Source: Candidatus Fimousia stercorigallinarum (GTDB taxonomy: Bacteria; Bacillota; Clostridia; Lachnospirales; Lachnospiraceae). Taken from it: a DNA stretch of 64,000 bases. Below are positions 1 to 9,925 of this stretch, piece after piece; the stretch's first letter is position 1, and the number at the start of each line of letters is the position of its first letter. The position numbers were made by a program, and so were the translations under genes. Where the stretch lies: the NCBI GenBank assembly GCA_018715775.1, contig DVKZ01000029.1:1-64000 (forward strand), written 5' to 3'. Under the pieces are notes generated by a model. It saw only the letters and a list, made by a program, of their open reading frames with translations. It ran no database searches and was not told the DNA's origin.

Positions 1-894
1 ACATAAATACGTATAGATTAATGTAACCGCAATCTGCTCCATATCATGTTGCAAATCTTGATATTGGGCACAAAATTGTGAATAACATCTCATATACTGC
101 TTTGCGTCCATCTTTGAAATCACTTCAAAAGACCGATCAAGTCGTTTGAACCATTGCTTTTGCAACGGCTCCAGTGTTTCGAAGATATCTTTTAATCTAT
201 GCATCCATTCTATAAATTCACAGTAAGAAACATGATATCGTTCGATTTTCTTTTTCAGATCAGAGACTGCAAGCGGTGTCTGATATCGTTCGATCAGATC
301 ATCCAATTCAAATATCTTATTTTTTTGGATTCGGCGCTGTGCATCGTGGGCAAATGTAAGAGCAATTGCAAGTCGATCATGTATGTTAATCGATTCCATT
401 TGCAGTAAATGAAACAAAAAATCACGCATTTCCTCTAATTTTGTAAAAAAGAAAAAATCAAAATCTTCGATCTCTTCCATTTTATTATCTTCTTTATAAT
501 AAAAAGACAGCTTCTGCTTCTGTCCAAGGATCAATCTGCACGCCTCCGGGCAAGAAAGAGACAAAGAAATTTCCCTTATATTCTCAAATTCTTCAATATG
601 TCTCGGATAAGTCCGGCAGGTCTGACAAAGACTCTGTTTGCCAAGTTCCCGGTAAATGTCACAAAGCTGGTCATCATTTAAAAACGCACAACGACGATCA
701 TACTGGTCAAAACACCCGTCCTCCCATCGAATACAGTTTTTTAAACGGTTTCCGAAACTTCCCGTCACTTTCTGATATTTCTTTAGCGACTCCTTGTCGA
801 TCATGATCTGCCAGCCTGCACAGCAGGTATCTTCACAGCGCCCGGCAATACATGAAAATTTCGGATAATAATCCGGATATACATATTCCATCAT
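1..894 (-). CDS. FliB-like lysine-N-methylase / YkgJ-type Cys-cluster protein, 3' end runs off the window
   Basis: My translation of the minus strand from 894 gives MMEYVYPDYYPKFSCIAGRCEDTCCAGWQIMIDKES...GCFDQYDRRCAFL...CDIYRELG...LCQTCRTYPR, a CxxxCxxxCC and CxxCxxYPR pattern typical of FliB/YkgJ family proteins; frame open to base 1. Confidence 0.75.
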   Translation of the reverse strand, partial: MMEYVYPDYYPKFSCIAGRCEDTCCAGWQIMIDKESLKKYQKVTGSFGNRLKNCIRWEDGCFDQYDRRCAFLNDDQLCDIYRELGKQSLCQTCRTYPRHIEEFENIREISLSLSCPEACRLILGQKQKLSFYYKEDNKMEEIEDFDFFFFTKLEEMRDFLFHLLQMESINIHDRLAIALTFAHDAQRRIQKNKIFELDDLIERYQTPLAVSDLKKKIERYHVSYCEFIEWMHRLKDIFETLEPLQKQWFKRLDRSFEVISKMDAKQYMRCYSQFCAQYQDLQHDMEQIAVTLIYTYLC

Positions 895-993
895 TTTCTC
901 TCCATTCTTAATCATTTTGTATCTATCATAGCATAAAATATTTCAATTTCGTTACATGTATTTATAAAAATACATTTATTTGTTACAAAAGTG

Positions 994-1021
994 TTGCATT
1001 TTGTTTCTTTTCTGTTATAAT
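994..1021 (+). promoter_or_regulatory. Sigma-A type promoter, TTGCAT-N16-TATAAT
   Basis: ttgcat 994-999 and tataat 1016-1021, upstream of the 3D-domain gene. Confidence 0.6.
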
Positions 1022-1064
1022 ATAGTCCATGAGGGAAACAAAGCTATATAAAAAGGAGATTACT

Positions 1065-1466
1065 ATGAAAAAGTTACAGCAAAAATTACTTTTAGCATTT
1101 ATGATATTATCGATTGTGATCAGCGGAATCATGGTTCCTGCAAAAGATACACAGGCAGCAACAAAAAAAGTTTATCTTGGAAAATACACTTTAACCGCTT
1201 ATTGCCCATGTAAAAAATGCAGCGGTTCAAACGGAAAGAAAACAGCAAGTGGAAAAACAGCAAAGCAGGGTCGTACGATCGCTGTTGATAAAAAGAAGAT
1301 CAAATTAGGAACAAAGATTCGGATCAACGGAAAAACATATACTGCTGAAGATACTGGTGGAGCAGTAAAAGGTAAACGTATTGACGTTTATTTTAATTCA
1401 CATAAAAAAGCATTGAAATTTGGTAAGAAAACAAATGTAAAAGTTTATAAAATCGTTAAAAAGTAA
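1065..1466 (+). CDS. Secreted 3D-domain protein (cell-wall lytic-like)
   Basis: Signal peptide MKKLQQKLLLAFMILSIVISG; 3D domain motifs LTAYCPC...SGKTA...TIAVD...AEDTGGAVKGKRIDVYF; start moved to 1065 from the ORF start at 1029. Confidence 0.8.
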   Translation: MKKLQQKLLLAFMILSIVISGIMVPAKDTQAATKKVYLGKYTLTAYCPCKKCSGSNGKKTASGKTAKQGRTIAVDKKKIKLGTKIRINGKTYTAEDTGGAVKGKRIDVYFNSHKKALKFGKKTNVKVYKIVKK

Positions 1467-1483
1467 ATCTTTTCTCATATTCA

Positions 1484-1531
1484 AAAAAATTGCGGGAACA
1501 CGGATCATCATTCGTGTTCCCGCGATTTTTA
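1484..1531. terminator. Bidirectional intrinsic terminator
   Basis: gcgggaacacg (1492-1502) / cgtgttcccgc (1513-1523) perfect stem flanked by A and T runs between convergent genes. Confidence 0.85.
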
Positions 1532-2116
1532 TTTTCCTGCCAGATAAGTGATAATATCTGCGCATCCTTCTATACCAAATTCCGAGCTATCCAGTGTCAG
1601 GTGATAATTTGAAGCATTTCCCCATATCTGATCCGTATAATAGCGATAATGAGTCTTTCTCTTTTTATCTTTGTCCCTTAAATGTTTTTCAATATTTTTG
1701 ACTGGATCTCCGTATACTTCGACTGCCCGTTTTTTTCGGCTTTCCAAATCCCCATGAATGAAGACATTCAGACAATCATCCCGTTCTCTGAGAATATAAT
1801 CCGAACACCGGCCAACGATCACACAATTTCCTGTCTGAGCAAGATATAAAATCAGTTCTCTCTGCTTTTGCCACAGAAAATCCGGCAGGGAAAAGCTGTT
1901 AAATCCCATTCCCATATAGCCATAATTGAAAAAATAACTTCCACGTGCGCTTTCCCCATGATTTTTAATATACTCCGGATTCAATCCTGTTGCTTCCGCA
2001 ACAGTACTGATGATCGCCTGATCATAAAACTGATAGCCGAGTTTTTCTGCCGTTAATTTTGCGATATCACGCCCGCCGCTTCCGTATTCACGGCTGATCG
2101 TAACGATTCTTTTCAT
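1529..2116 (-). CDS. Cytidylate kinase-like family protein
   Basis: N-terminal ITISREYGSGGRDIAKLTAEKLGYQFYD P-loop-like motif; 195 aa. Confidence 0.75.
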   Translation of the reverse strand: MKRIVTISREYGSGGRDIAKLTAEKLGYQFYDQAIISTVAEATGLNPEYIKNHGESARGSYFFNYGYMGMGFNSFSLPDFLWQKQRELILYLAQTGNCVIVGRCSDYILRERDDCLNVFIHGDLESRKKRAVEVYGDPVKNIEKHLRDKDKKRKTHYRYYTDQIWGNASNYHLTLDSSEFGIEGCADIITYLAGK

Positions 2117-2169
2117 ATCACATGCCTCCTTTCATTATTTTAAATTCCCTGCTGCCATTATTAAAAATC

Positions 2170-3192
2170 TTAACAGATTCTCGGAAGAAGCTCTCCTCCC
2201 GGCTGCGGCAGCAGTGTTTCCGCGCCAATTTCTGTCGTAACAACTACTTTTCCAGGCATAGACTCTGTAATCTCACCGATCACTGCTGCATTCTTTGAAT
2301 ACTTCCCTTTATGAAGCGTCTCCACCAAGGTATCTGCCTGTTCTGCCGGAGCGATCACAACGAGCGTTCCTTCATTCGCCAAATACAACGGATCCAGCCC
2401 AAGCATGCCGCAGACTCCGCTGACCGCAGGATCAACTGGAATTGCAGAAGAATCCAGCTTTACCCCGACATTACTTTCCGCTGCAATTTCATATAAGACC
2501 GTTCCGACACCGCCACGCGTAGCGTCACGGATAACATGAATATCCTTTGTCGTTTCCAACATCATCTCTACTGTTCCCCAAAGAGGTGCGCAGTCACTCT
2601 GGATATCCGCTTCAATACCGAGATTTTCCCTTGCGAGCAGGATCGTACATCCGTGCCGTCCGATATCACCGGTTACAATGATCTTATCCCCTGGCTTTGC
2701 AAATGCTCCGGAAGTGCTGACACCGTCAACGATCTTCCCAATCCCGGTAGTCGTAATAAACAAGTGATCAACTTGTCCTCTGCCGGCAACTTTCGTATCT
2801 CCGGCTACGATCTTTACCCCTGCTTCTTTTGCTGTTTTTTCCATATAAGAAGCGATCTCCTCCAGTTTATCCATAGAAAATCCTTCTTCAATAATAAAAG
2901 AACAGGTCATATACAATGGTTTTGCTCCCATGCAGGCCAGATCATTAACGGTTCCGCAGATGCTGAGTTTTCCGATATTTCCGCCATTAAATTCATAAGG
3001 AGAGACGATGAAACCATCCGTAGACATAGCGATCTTTCCGTTAACCTCCAATACCGCCGCATCATCGGCCGTAAACTGTGGATTTGAAAAATGGGCTTTA
3101 AATACCTGATCAATAAGTTCTGATGTCTGCTTTCCCCCTGCACCATGTGCCAAAGTCACTATTTTTCCTGATTTCACTTTCATTTCCTCCAT
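2170..3192 (-). CDS. hypE: Hydrogenase maturation protein HypE (carbamoyl dehydratase)
   Basis: LAHGAGGKQTSELI..., DGFIVSPYEFNGGNIGKLSICGTVNDLACMGAKP, DATRGGVGTVLYEIA; ends in the conserved C-terminal PRIC cysteine. Confidence 0.97.
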   Translation of the reverse strand: MEEMKVKSGKIVTLAHGAGGKQTSELIDQVFKAHFSNPQFTADDAAVLEVNGKIAMSTDGFIVSPYEFNGGNIGKLSICGTVNDLACMGAKPLYMTCSFIIEEGFSMDKLEEIASYMEKTAKEAGVKIVAGDTKVAGRGQVDHLFITTTGIGKIVDGVSTSGAFAKPGDKIIVTGDIGRHGCTILLARENLGIEADIQSDCAPLWGTVEMMLETTKDIHVIRDATRGGVGTVLYEIAAESNVGVKLDSSAIPVDPAVSGVCGMLGLDPLYLANEGTLVVIAPAEQADTLVETLHKGKYSKNAAVIGEITESMPGKVVVTTEIGAETLLPQPGGELLPRIC

Positions 3193-4242
3193 TTATTCCA
3201 TTCCATATTGATAATAGGCAGAACAGCTTCCTTCGTTCGAAACCATACATGCACCAATCGGATGCTGCGGGGTACAGCCCCGGCCAAATACTTTGCAGTC
3301 CGATGGTTTACATTTTCCCTGCAGGACATCACCGCATCGGCAGGCCGGATTCGGTTTCCCCTGCATCTTCGGAAGATGGAATTTCAATCTTGCGTCATAT
3401 GCCTCATATGCCTGACGAAGTTTCAGTCCGGACATTGGGATCACGCCAAGACCGCGCCATTCCGAATCACACGGTTCCATTACTTCCTTGATCATCTTCT
3501 GTGCCGCCGGATTTCCTTCCGGACGGACAACGCGCGGATAGCAATTAACAAAATACGATTTTTTCGTCTTGGATTTTTCAATAATCACCGCAAGTGCCGT
3601 CAACAGTTCCTTTGCCGTAAATCCTGCAATGACACCGGAAATCACGCCATCTTGTGCCAGCTTTTTACATTCTTCTTCTCCGGTGATCGCATTGACATGT
3701 CCTGGGTAAAGAAACGCATCTGCACTTCCTTTCAACGCCTGATATGCATTTGGCATCGTTTTATTAGCCGTTAAAATAGAGAAATTCTGCAGGTTCTCCT
3801 CTTTTGCTTTTTTTACTGCAAGGCAGGAAGACGGCGTTGTCGTCTCAAATCCAACCGATAAAAACACAACCTGTTCTTCCGGATGTCCGACCGCATATTC
3901 CACCGCATCAAGCGGGGTATAGACAATCTGTATGTTTGCCCCCTCCGCTCTTGCTCCCGCAAGACTCATTGTTGTTCCTGGAACCCGGATCAAGTCGCCA
4001 AACGTGCAGATCGTAACCTGATGATCCAGCGCAAGCATAACCGCCTCATCAATAAATCCAATCGGTGTCACACAGACCGGGCAGCCGGGACCGGAGATCA
4101 GCTCGATCGTCTCCGGCAGGATCTTCCGTATTCCGAGACGGAAAATTTCATGTGTATGCGTTCCACATACTTCCATAATTCGAAGCTTCGGTCCATCATA
4201 AGACTTGATGATCTCCAAAGCACTTTTCTTTTGTTCAGCCAT
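3193..4242 (-). CDS. hypD: Hydrogenase maturation protein HypD (Fe-S scaffold for Fe(CN)2CO)
   Basis: MEVCGTHTHEIFR, GPGCPVCVTP, GFETTTP, C-terminal Cys-rich CRCGDVLQGKCKPSDCKVFGRGCTP. Confidence 0.97.
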   Translation of the reverse strand: MAEQKKSALEIIKSYDGPKLRIMEVCGTHTHEIFRLGIRKILPETIELISGPGCPVCVTPIGFIDEAVMLALDHQVTICTFGDLIRVPGTTMSLAGARAEGANIQIVYTPLDAVEYAVGHPEEQVVFLSVGFETTTPSSCLAVKKAKEENLQNFSILTANKTMPNAYQALKGSADAFLYPGHVNAITGEEECKKLAQDGVISGVIAGFTAKELLTALAVIIEKSKTKKSYFVNCYPRVVRPEGNPAAQKMIKEVMEPCDSEWRGLGVIPMSGLKLRQAYEAYDARLKFHLPKMQGKPNPACRCGDVLQGKCKPSDCKVFGRGCTPQHPIGACMVSNEGSCSAYYQYGME

Positions 4243-4448
4243 TATAACATCTCCATAATATCATCCGTTTCATTGGTATCATCATCCGTAATTTTCGCAA
4301 TTGCAATTCCTGCATGAACCATGACATAATCACCAGGTTCCAGCTCTTCGATCAGTTCCGCGGAAACCTTTCTCTTTGCCCCGGATGCATCGACAACTGC
4401 CATTCCGTCTTTTACTCCAACTACTTTCGCTGCTAAACCTACACACAT
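4242..4448 (-). CDS. hypC: Hydrogenase maturation chaperone HypC/HybG family
   Basis: MCVGLAAKVVGV...GDYVMVHAGIAIAKI; start reset to the MC start at 4448 (listed ORF starts at 4544); TAATG overlap with hypD. Confidence 0.93.
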   Translation of the reverse strand: MCVGLAAKVVGVKDGMAVVDASGAKRKVSAELIEELEPGDYVMVHAGIAIAKITDDDTNETDDIMEML

Positions 4449-4467
4449 AAATGATATCCTCCTAAAT

Positions 4468-6831
4468 CTATTTCTCTTTTTCTCGTCTCCTACAAAGAGT
4501 ATGCATAGCAAAAACCGCCTGCCCAACAGCAATCCCTCCATCATTTGGCGGGATCAGGCTGTGTTTCAGTACAAGAAAACCCTCCTCGGTCAATCGATGA
4601 TCACAAATCTTTAACAGCAGCTGATTTTGAAAAACACCGCCACTTAATGCACAGGTGGTTATCTTTGTACATTCCGATGCCCGTTTACAGCCATGCACGA
4701 TTTGTTCTGCCAACAAAGCATGGAACAAATAAGCAAGCTCACCGCTGTCCTCTCCTGCAATTTTTTTATCCGTCAACATCCGGACAAGTCGATGCGTCGG
4801 CAAAAGAAACCGCTCTTCTGCCTCTTCTGGATCTGTTAATTTTTTCCATTCCTCTTTGTATTTCTCTTTTATAAAATCAAGTGTACCACAATCCAGGCGT
4901 TCTTCATAGGCTTCTGCCGCAAATTGCAGGGATGTAGAAGCCTCGCCCTCAAATGTCGATGAAAGACGGATTCCAAGAATGGCACTGACCGCATCAAACA
5001 GGCGCCCTGCGCTCGTTGAATCTACGCTGTTGATCCTTCTTCTTCTCATCTGCGCATAGACATTCCGTGTCGTTTCCTCACATAGTCCCAATTTTGCGGC
5101 GATTTCCGCTGCATCATCCTTATATAGATCATTCAACATCGATACTGCAATCCTCCAGCCTTCTTTTGCAGAAAGATCGCCGCCGATCTGTACAAATGGC
5201 ATAATGCTTCCAATCCGTTCAAATCCATCATAAGAAGCTTTCAAAAATTCGCCGCCCCAAATTGTTCCATCGATTCCATAACCGGTGCCGTCAAAAGAGA
5301 CTCCGATCACCGGCTTGCTATGATCATTTTCCGCCATACAAGAAAGAACATGGGCAAAATGATGCTGGACAGGAAGCACTTCGATTCCCTGATCCATTGC
5401 CACTACCGTCGTATTGTATTTCGGATGCATATCACAGGCAACGATCACCGGATCCGTTTCTAACAGTTCTTCCATCCGCCGGATAGACTCTTCTAACGCT
5501 TTTACCGTTCTTAAATCCGCCATATCCCCAACATAAGGAGACGGATAAAATAATTGATTTTTACCGAGACAGAATGTATTTTTCAATTCACCGCCTACCG
5601 CCAGCACCTGTCCTTCAAATGTATCAGAAAGCATCAGCGGCAGAGGAGCATATCCTCTGGAACGCCGGATCATATACGGTTTTCCATCGTAAAAATCCAT
5701 AACCGAATCATCTGCACGAAGGCGGATTTTCCGATTGTGAGATAACATAAGATCGCAAAAAGACGAAAGTTCTTTTATTGCATCTTCATCCGTGCGGCAG
5801 ATCGGTGCTCCGGAAACATTGCCGCTTGTCATAACAAAGCAGTCCGTTGTCATCTCTATCCCATCATTATAATCAAATAAAAGCATCTGGACCGGAGCGT
5901 ATGGAAGCATCACTCCGACTTTCGGGTTCTCTGGTGCCACGGACGGGGCCAGACAACTTTCCTTTTTCTTTTTTAATAAAATGATGGGCTTTTGATGACC
6001 ATCTAAGATCTCCTCGCACTTTTTCGGGACGAAACATTCTCTCTCCACCGTATCCATATTTCTCATCATAACTGCAAATGGCTTCACCGGTCTTGTTTTT
6101 AACATTCGAAGCCGGGCAACCGCTTCTTCGTTCGAAGCATCACAGCACAGATGAAATCCGCCGATTCCTTTTACTGCCACAATCCTGCCATCGATGATCG
6201 CTTTTCGAACGAGTGTGATCGCATCCCTTCCCCGTTCTTTCCTGCCTATCAGATATACTTCCGGTCCGCAGTCATTACAGCAGACAGGCTGCGCATCGTA
6301 TCTTCTCGTTTCTGCATGTGTATATTCATATTCACATTCCGGACACATCGGAAATTCTCCCATACTCGTCCGTACTCTGTCGTATGGCATAGAATCCAGG
6401 ATAGTAAGCCGGGGACCGCATGCCGTACAATTGATGAACGGATGCATGTATCTCCGGTTTTTCGGATCATATAATTCTGCCTGGCATTTTTTGCAGGTTG
6501 CAATATCCGGAGAAACAAAGATGTCTCCTTCTTCCTTTTTACTCTCGATAATGTCAAACCGCTCAAAACTGCGGTATGCAATCGGTGAGATATCTGTTTT
6601 TAAAACAGCAGAACGTTCCGGCGGCTGTTTTTCCAGATCATCCAGAAACCGGTCCAGCTGTTCCTGCGTGCCGGTTGCATAAATTTCCACATAAGAACCT
6701 TTATTGGCAACGCTTCCTGTAATTCCTGCACGGTCTGCGATCCGACTGACAAACGGGCGGAAACCGACGCCCTGAACGATCCCATACACTCTGATCACAT
6801 TTGTTTTATATTCCAATTTCTCCATTGTCAT
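4468..6831 (-). CDS. hypF: Carbamoyltransferase HypF
   Basis: Acylphosphatase domain VIRVYGIVQGVGFRPFV, two CxxC zinc fingers (CKKC..CTAC, CPEC..CNDC), YrdC domain, Kae1-like VQHHFAHVLSCMAEND; start 6831 or 6825, overlapping the upstream gene. Confidence 0.96.
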   Translation of the reverse strand: MTMEKLEYKTNVIRVYGIVQGVGFRPFVSRIADRAGITGSVANKGSYVEIYATGTQEQLDRFLDDLEKQPPERSAVLKTDISPIAYRSFERFDIIESKKEEGDIFVSPDIATCKKCQAELYDPKNRRYMHPFINCTACGPRLTILDSMPYDRVRTSMGEFPMCPECEYEYTHAETRRYDAQPVCCNDCGPEVYLIGRKERGRDAITLVRKAIIDGRIVAVKGIGGFHLCCDASNEEAVARLRMLKTRPVKPFAVMMRNMDTVERECFVPKKCEEILDGHQKPIILLKKKKESCLAPSVAPENPKVGVMLPYAPVQMLLFDYNDGIEMTTDCFVMTSGNVSGAPICRTDEDAIKELSSFCDLMLSHNRKIRLRADDSVMDFYDGKPYMIRRSRGYAPLPLMLSDTFEGQVLAVGGELKNTFCLGKNQLFYPSPYVGDMADLRTVKALEESIRRMEELLETDPVIVACDMHPKYNTTVVAMDQGIEVLPVQHHFAHVLSCMAENDHSKPVIGVSFDGTGYGIDGTIWGGEFLKASYDGFERIGSIMPFVQIGGDLSAKEGWRIAVSMLNDLYKDDAAEIAAKLGLCEETTRNVYAQMRRRRINSVDSTSAGRLFDAVSAILGIRLSSTFEGEASTSLQFAAEAYEERLDCGTLDFIKEKYKEEWKKLTDPEEAEERFLLPTHRLVRMLTDKKIAGEDSGELAYLFHALLAEQIVHGCKRASECTKITTCALSGGVFQNQLLLKICDHRLTEEGFLVLKHSLIPPNDGGIAVGQAVFAMHTLCRRREKEK

Positions 6832-7873
6832 GTTCGTATTCCCCTGATACAGCAAAATGCGGAACATGGATAAATTCACCATCAAACTCTCTTAAAGCAA
6901 GAGAAAGATAAGCATCACCAATGACCGTATCAAATTGCTGTTCTGCCACATAATCCGCAAATCCCTGTTCTGTCTTCAACATAACATCCTGCGGCTGTTT
7001 CCACTCTTTCTTCTGCATAAACCACGTAGCGGCTGTCACTTCGACATCGTGGTATTTTAAAATCTCTTTTCGTATTTCATTCGCCATAACCTGCTGATGG
7101 ATAACTAAAATTTTCTTTCCGTTCAAATCACAGATCTGCTTCTTCAGCTTTTTATCCAAAATCGGATAGCCGGCCTCATATGGAATACCAAAGGTTTTTT
7201 CCATATATTTTGCCGCCTTTAATCCCGACGGCGCGACGACGAGATTTTTCTTGACCGAAGCTGCTTTTTTTAACGTATCCAGTCCATCTCCCATTCCATA
7301 ACAATAAACATGGTCATAGCCTTCTTCTTTTAATACATGACGAATTGTCTCATCGGCAGTCACGCTGCTTAAATTTAAAGGTGTTGCGCCGATCACGCCG
7401 ATGGCATTTTCCTTTTCTTTGACATCGGGATCAACGAATTTCCGGAACAGTTCCATGTAAGTTTCTTCTTCTCCGGTGTCATACAGCTCTGTTCCGGTAC
7501 ATTCTACCGTTATAACCGGAAGCTGGCACCGCTTTTCGGCCATTCGCTTTAATGCCTTAAAGTCCGTTGCGATCACCGCCGGTACAGGAGTACCGATGAT
7601 CGCAGCAAAACTGGCATCCACTTTTTGCGCCGTATCCTTCAATTTCTCAATCAGTCGGTCGTCTCTTCCGAGGATCGCATCCATATCACGAAGACCGGCA
7701 CTAAAAATCGCACTTTTGCGAACAAACCACCGCGGTTCATCGAATCCGCATATATTTCCGGTGCATCCACCGGCATCGCAAATAACCGTAATTCCTCCGA
7801 GATCATATAATACAGAAACCGCACCCGACTGATCCGGTGCAAAAGGAGACAGATATTTTAATAACCCTTTCAT
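6806..7873 (-). CDS. Nitrogenase component-1-like protein (set 1, short subunit)
   Basis: LYDLGGITVICDAGGCTGNICGFDEPRWF, AAIIGTPVPAVIATDF, IGATPLNLS; lies in a NifH-like/component-1 gene cluster; paralogous to 9919..11070. Confidence 0.85.
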   Translation of the reverse strand: MKGLLKYLSPFAPDQSGAVSVLYDLGGITVICDAGGCTGNICGFDEPRWFVRKSAIFSAGLRDMDAILGRDDRLIEKLKDTAQKVDASFAAIIGTPVPAVIATDFKALKRMAEKRCQLPVITVECTGTELYDTGEEETYMELFRKFVDPDVKEKENAIGVIGATPLNLSSVTADETIRHVLKEEGYDHVYCYGMGDGLDTLKKAASVKKNLVVAPSGLKAAKYMEKTFGIPYEAGYPILDKKLKKQICDLNGKKILVIHQQVMANEIRKEILKYHDVEVTAATWFMQKKEWKQPQDVMLKTEQGFADYVAEQQFDTVIGDAYLSLALREFDGEFIHVPHFAVSGEYEHDNGEIGI

Positions 7874-9172
7874 CTACTGTTCCCCCCTTTCCATCGCTTC
7901 TGTCAATTCTTCAAATAAATGGCGTAGTCCGGAATAACCAAACGGCTGGCGCTCCTGATTCCAAGGAACATTGACACAATCCGGATGATAATACTCCGCG
8001 TCTTTTCCGATCGTAATATCCGCAACGCTGTCGGAACAATCATAGTTGAGCATGGACGGCGATAAATTCGTATAAATCTTCGTTTCCGGACTCAATTCAG
8101 CGATTTTCTTAATATAGATAAAATTCTCATCAGATACCGTTCCATAAATTTCCGAAACTTGATGTCCGTATCGCAGCAGCGCAAGCGCCAGTTCAAAGGA
8201 ACCCGCATTCATACACTCTCCGATCGCAAATGTTGTATTCGGATATTTTTCCGTAAAATCATCAACCGCTTTTTTCGCACTGTCATAATATTTCTGATCA
8301 TCAAAGGTTACGCCAAGCGCCCCGCCAAGCAGTTCATACTGTTTATGAATTTTATCAATCTGATACAATCTTGTCAGCTCGATCCCCGGAATTCCAAGCC
8401 GGCGTTTGATATCTTCCGCCGCCAGGCGTGCCTCCGGATTTAAGATCAAATTAAAGTTTGCCTCTGCCATTGACAGATATTCCTCAAAATCTTTGCATCG
8501 TGCGATTTCCAGTATCTTTTTTACGCCAATCTGATGCAAGAGATCATACAGTTCAGAATCATCTAAAAACGGGGCAAATTCTCCGATCAGATTGACGGTT
8601 GTCGGTTTCTTTTTCCGCGGTTCTAACAGAGCATAGATAGATTTTCGTACCTGCGTCATCGGCGGTACCCGTCCTTCTCTGGTCAGAGCATACATATAAC
8701 ACGGAAGTACCGGAATGCCCGCATAATCCGAAGCCTTTCTGCAGACGCGGTCCATATCCGTTCCAAGCAGTGCATCCACACAAGTAATACAGATCATCAC
8801 GGCTGTCGGCGTTTCCTCAAGTGAGTCCGCTACTTCCTTCACCGCTTTTGAAATCTTATTTAAATGTCTACCGGTAACAATATCGGTATCATCCATCAAC
8901 AGATAGAAAAATCGTTCGCTGTATCCGCCGATCTTACTCAGCATCGTCGTATTCCTTCCACAGCACCCCGGTGCAACTAACAGCATAACGGAACCAGGAA
9001 TTGCAAGTCCTGCCCGTTTCACTCCGAACCCCTGTGCTCCCGGGGAGTTAAAGGAGAGGGTTGCCGGAGAACTGTAGATCAGATGTTTGGATGAAAGCAA
9101 CTCATCCGGAATCTGTCCCTTGCCCCTTTTAGCAAGTTCTGCAGCAGTAATATAATATACTTCTCGTTCCAT
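7874..9172 (-). CDS. Nitrogenase component-1-like protein (set 1, long subunit)
   Basis: LLVAPGCCGRNT and AVMICITCVDALLGTDMDRVC, matching component-1 Cys / CxxxxxGxD patterns; adjacent to NifH-like gene. Confidence 0.88.
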   Translation of the reverse strand: MEREVYYITAAELAKRGKGQIPDELLSSKHLIYSSPATLSFNSPGAQGFGVKRAGLAIPGSVMLLVAPGCCGRNTTMLSKIGGYSERFFYLLMDDTDIVTGRHLNKISKAVKEVADSLEETPTAVMICITCVDALLGTDMDRVCRKASDYAGIPVLPCYMYALTREGRVPPMTQVRKSIYALLEPRKKKPTTVNLIGEFAPFLDDSELYDLLHQIGVKKILEIARCKDFEEYLSMAEANFNLILNPEARLAAEDIKRRLGIPGIELTRLYQIDKIHKQYELLGGALGVTFDDQKYYDSAKKAVDDFTEKYPNTTFAIGECMNAGSFELALALLRYGHQVSEIYGTVSDENFIYIKKIAELSPETKIYTNLSPSMLNYDCSDSVADITIGKDAEYYHPDCVNVPWNQERQPFGYSGLRHLFEELTEAMERGEQ

Positions 9173-9925
9173 TTATTCCTCCTCAAGCAGACGTTTTGCC
9201 AGATCCAGATAGATCTTGCTGATTTCCAGGTTCGGATTTCCTTCGATCACTGTTTTCCCCTGATCTTCATAACGGATAATATCATCGCTTCTTGGGATAT
9301 CGGCAATGATCTCAAGATTACTGTTTTTGGCAAACTCTTCTACCTTTTTTCTTTCATTTTCTACATTTCTTCTATTTAAAATAATCCCTTTTACGGTTGC
9401 ATATCCACGGTCTTCAAAATTATCCACCGCCGTTTTAATATTGTTGGCTGCATATAATGCCATCTTTTCGCCGGAAGTAACGATCAGAATCTCATTGGCA
9501 TATCCTTCCCGGATAGGAGCAGCAAAACCGCCGCAGACAACATCCCCGAGGACGTCATATAAGACAACATCCGGTTTATATGTCTCAAACAATTCGAGAT
9601 CCTCTAACAGGCTGAATGTCGTAATGATCCCGCGTCCCGCACAGCCAAGTCCTGGCGTCGGTCCGCCGGTTTCAATACACAAGACGCCTCCAAATCCTTC
9701 TTTCGCAATCTGTTCAATTTCTTCCGGTTCTTCATCAAACTCCCGCAGATAATTCATTACCGGTCTGACCGGATTTCCACCGAGCAAGTTGATCGTTGAA
9801 TCCGCTTTCGGATCACAGCCGATCTGGATTACTTTTTTTCCAAGGCTTGCAAATGCTGCAGCCAGATTTCCGGTCGTCGTTGACTTTCCGATACCGCCTT
9901 TTCCATATATCGCAAGTTTTAACAT
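9173..9925 (-). CDS. NifH-like nitrogenase iron-protein family ATPase (set 1)
   Basis: [10 protein letters not shown]-loop, [17 protein letters not shown] and [17 protein letters not shown] Fe-S ligand motifs. Confidence 0.96.
   Translation of the reverse strand: MLKLAIYGKGGIGKSTTTGNLAAAFASLGKKVIQIGCDPKADSTINLLGGNPVRPVMNYLREFDEEPEEIEQIAKEGFGGVLCIETGGPTPGLGCAGRGIITTFSLLEDLELFETYKPDVVLYDVLGDVVCGGFAAPIREGYANEILIVTSGEKMALYAANNIKTAVDNFEDRGYATVKGIILNRRNVENERKKVEEFAKNSNLEIIADIPRSDDIIRYEDQGKTVIEGNPNLEISKIYLDLAKRLLEEE

Noticed and set aside
6249-6581. Antisense ORFs opposite hypF and similar overlapping ORFs throughout the track
   Set aside because: They overlap genes with strong family motifs and have no RBS or recognisable domain
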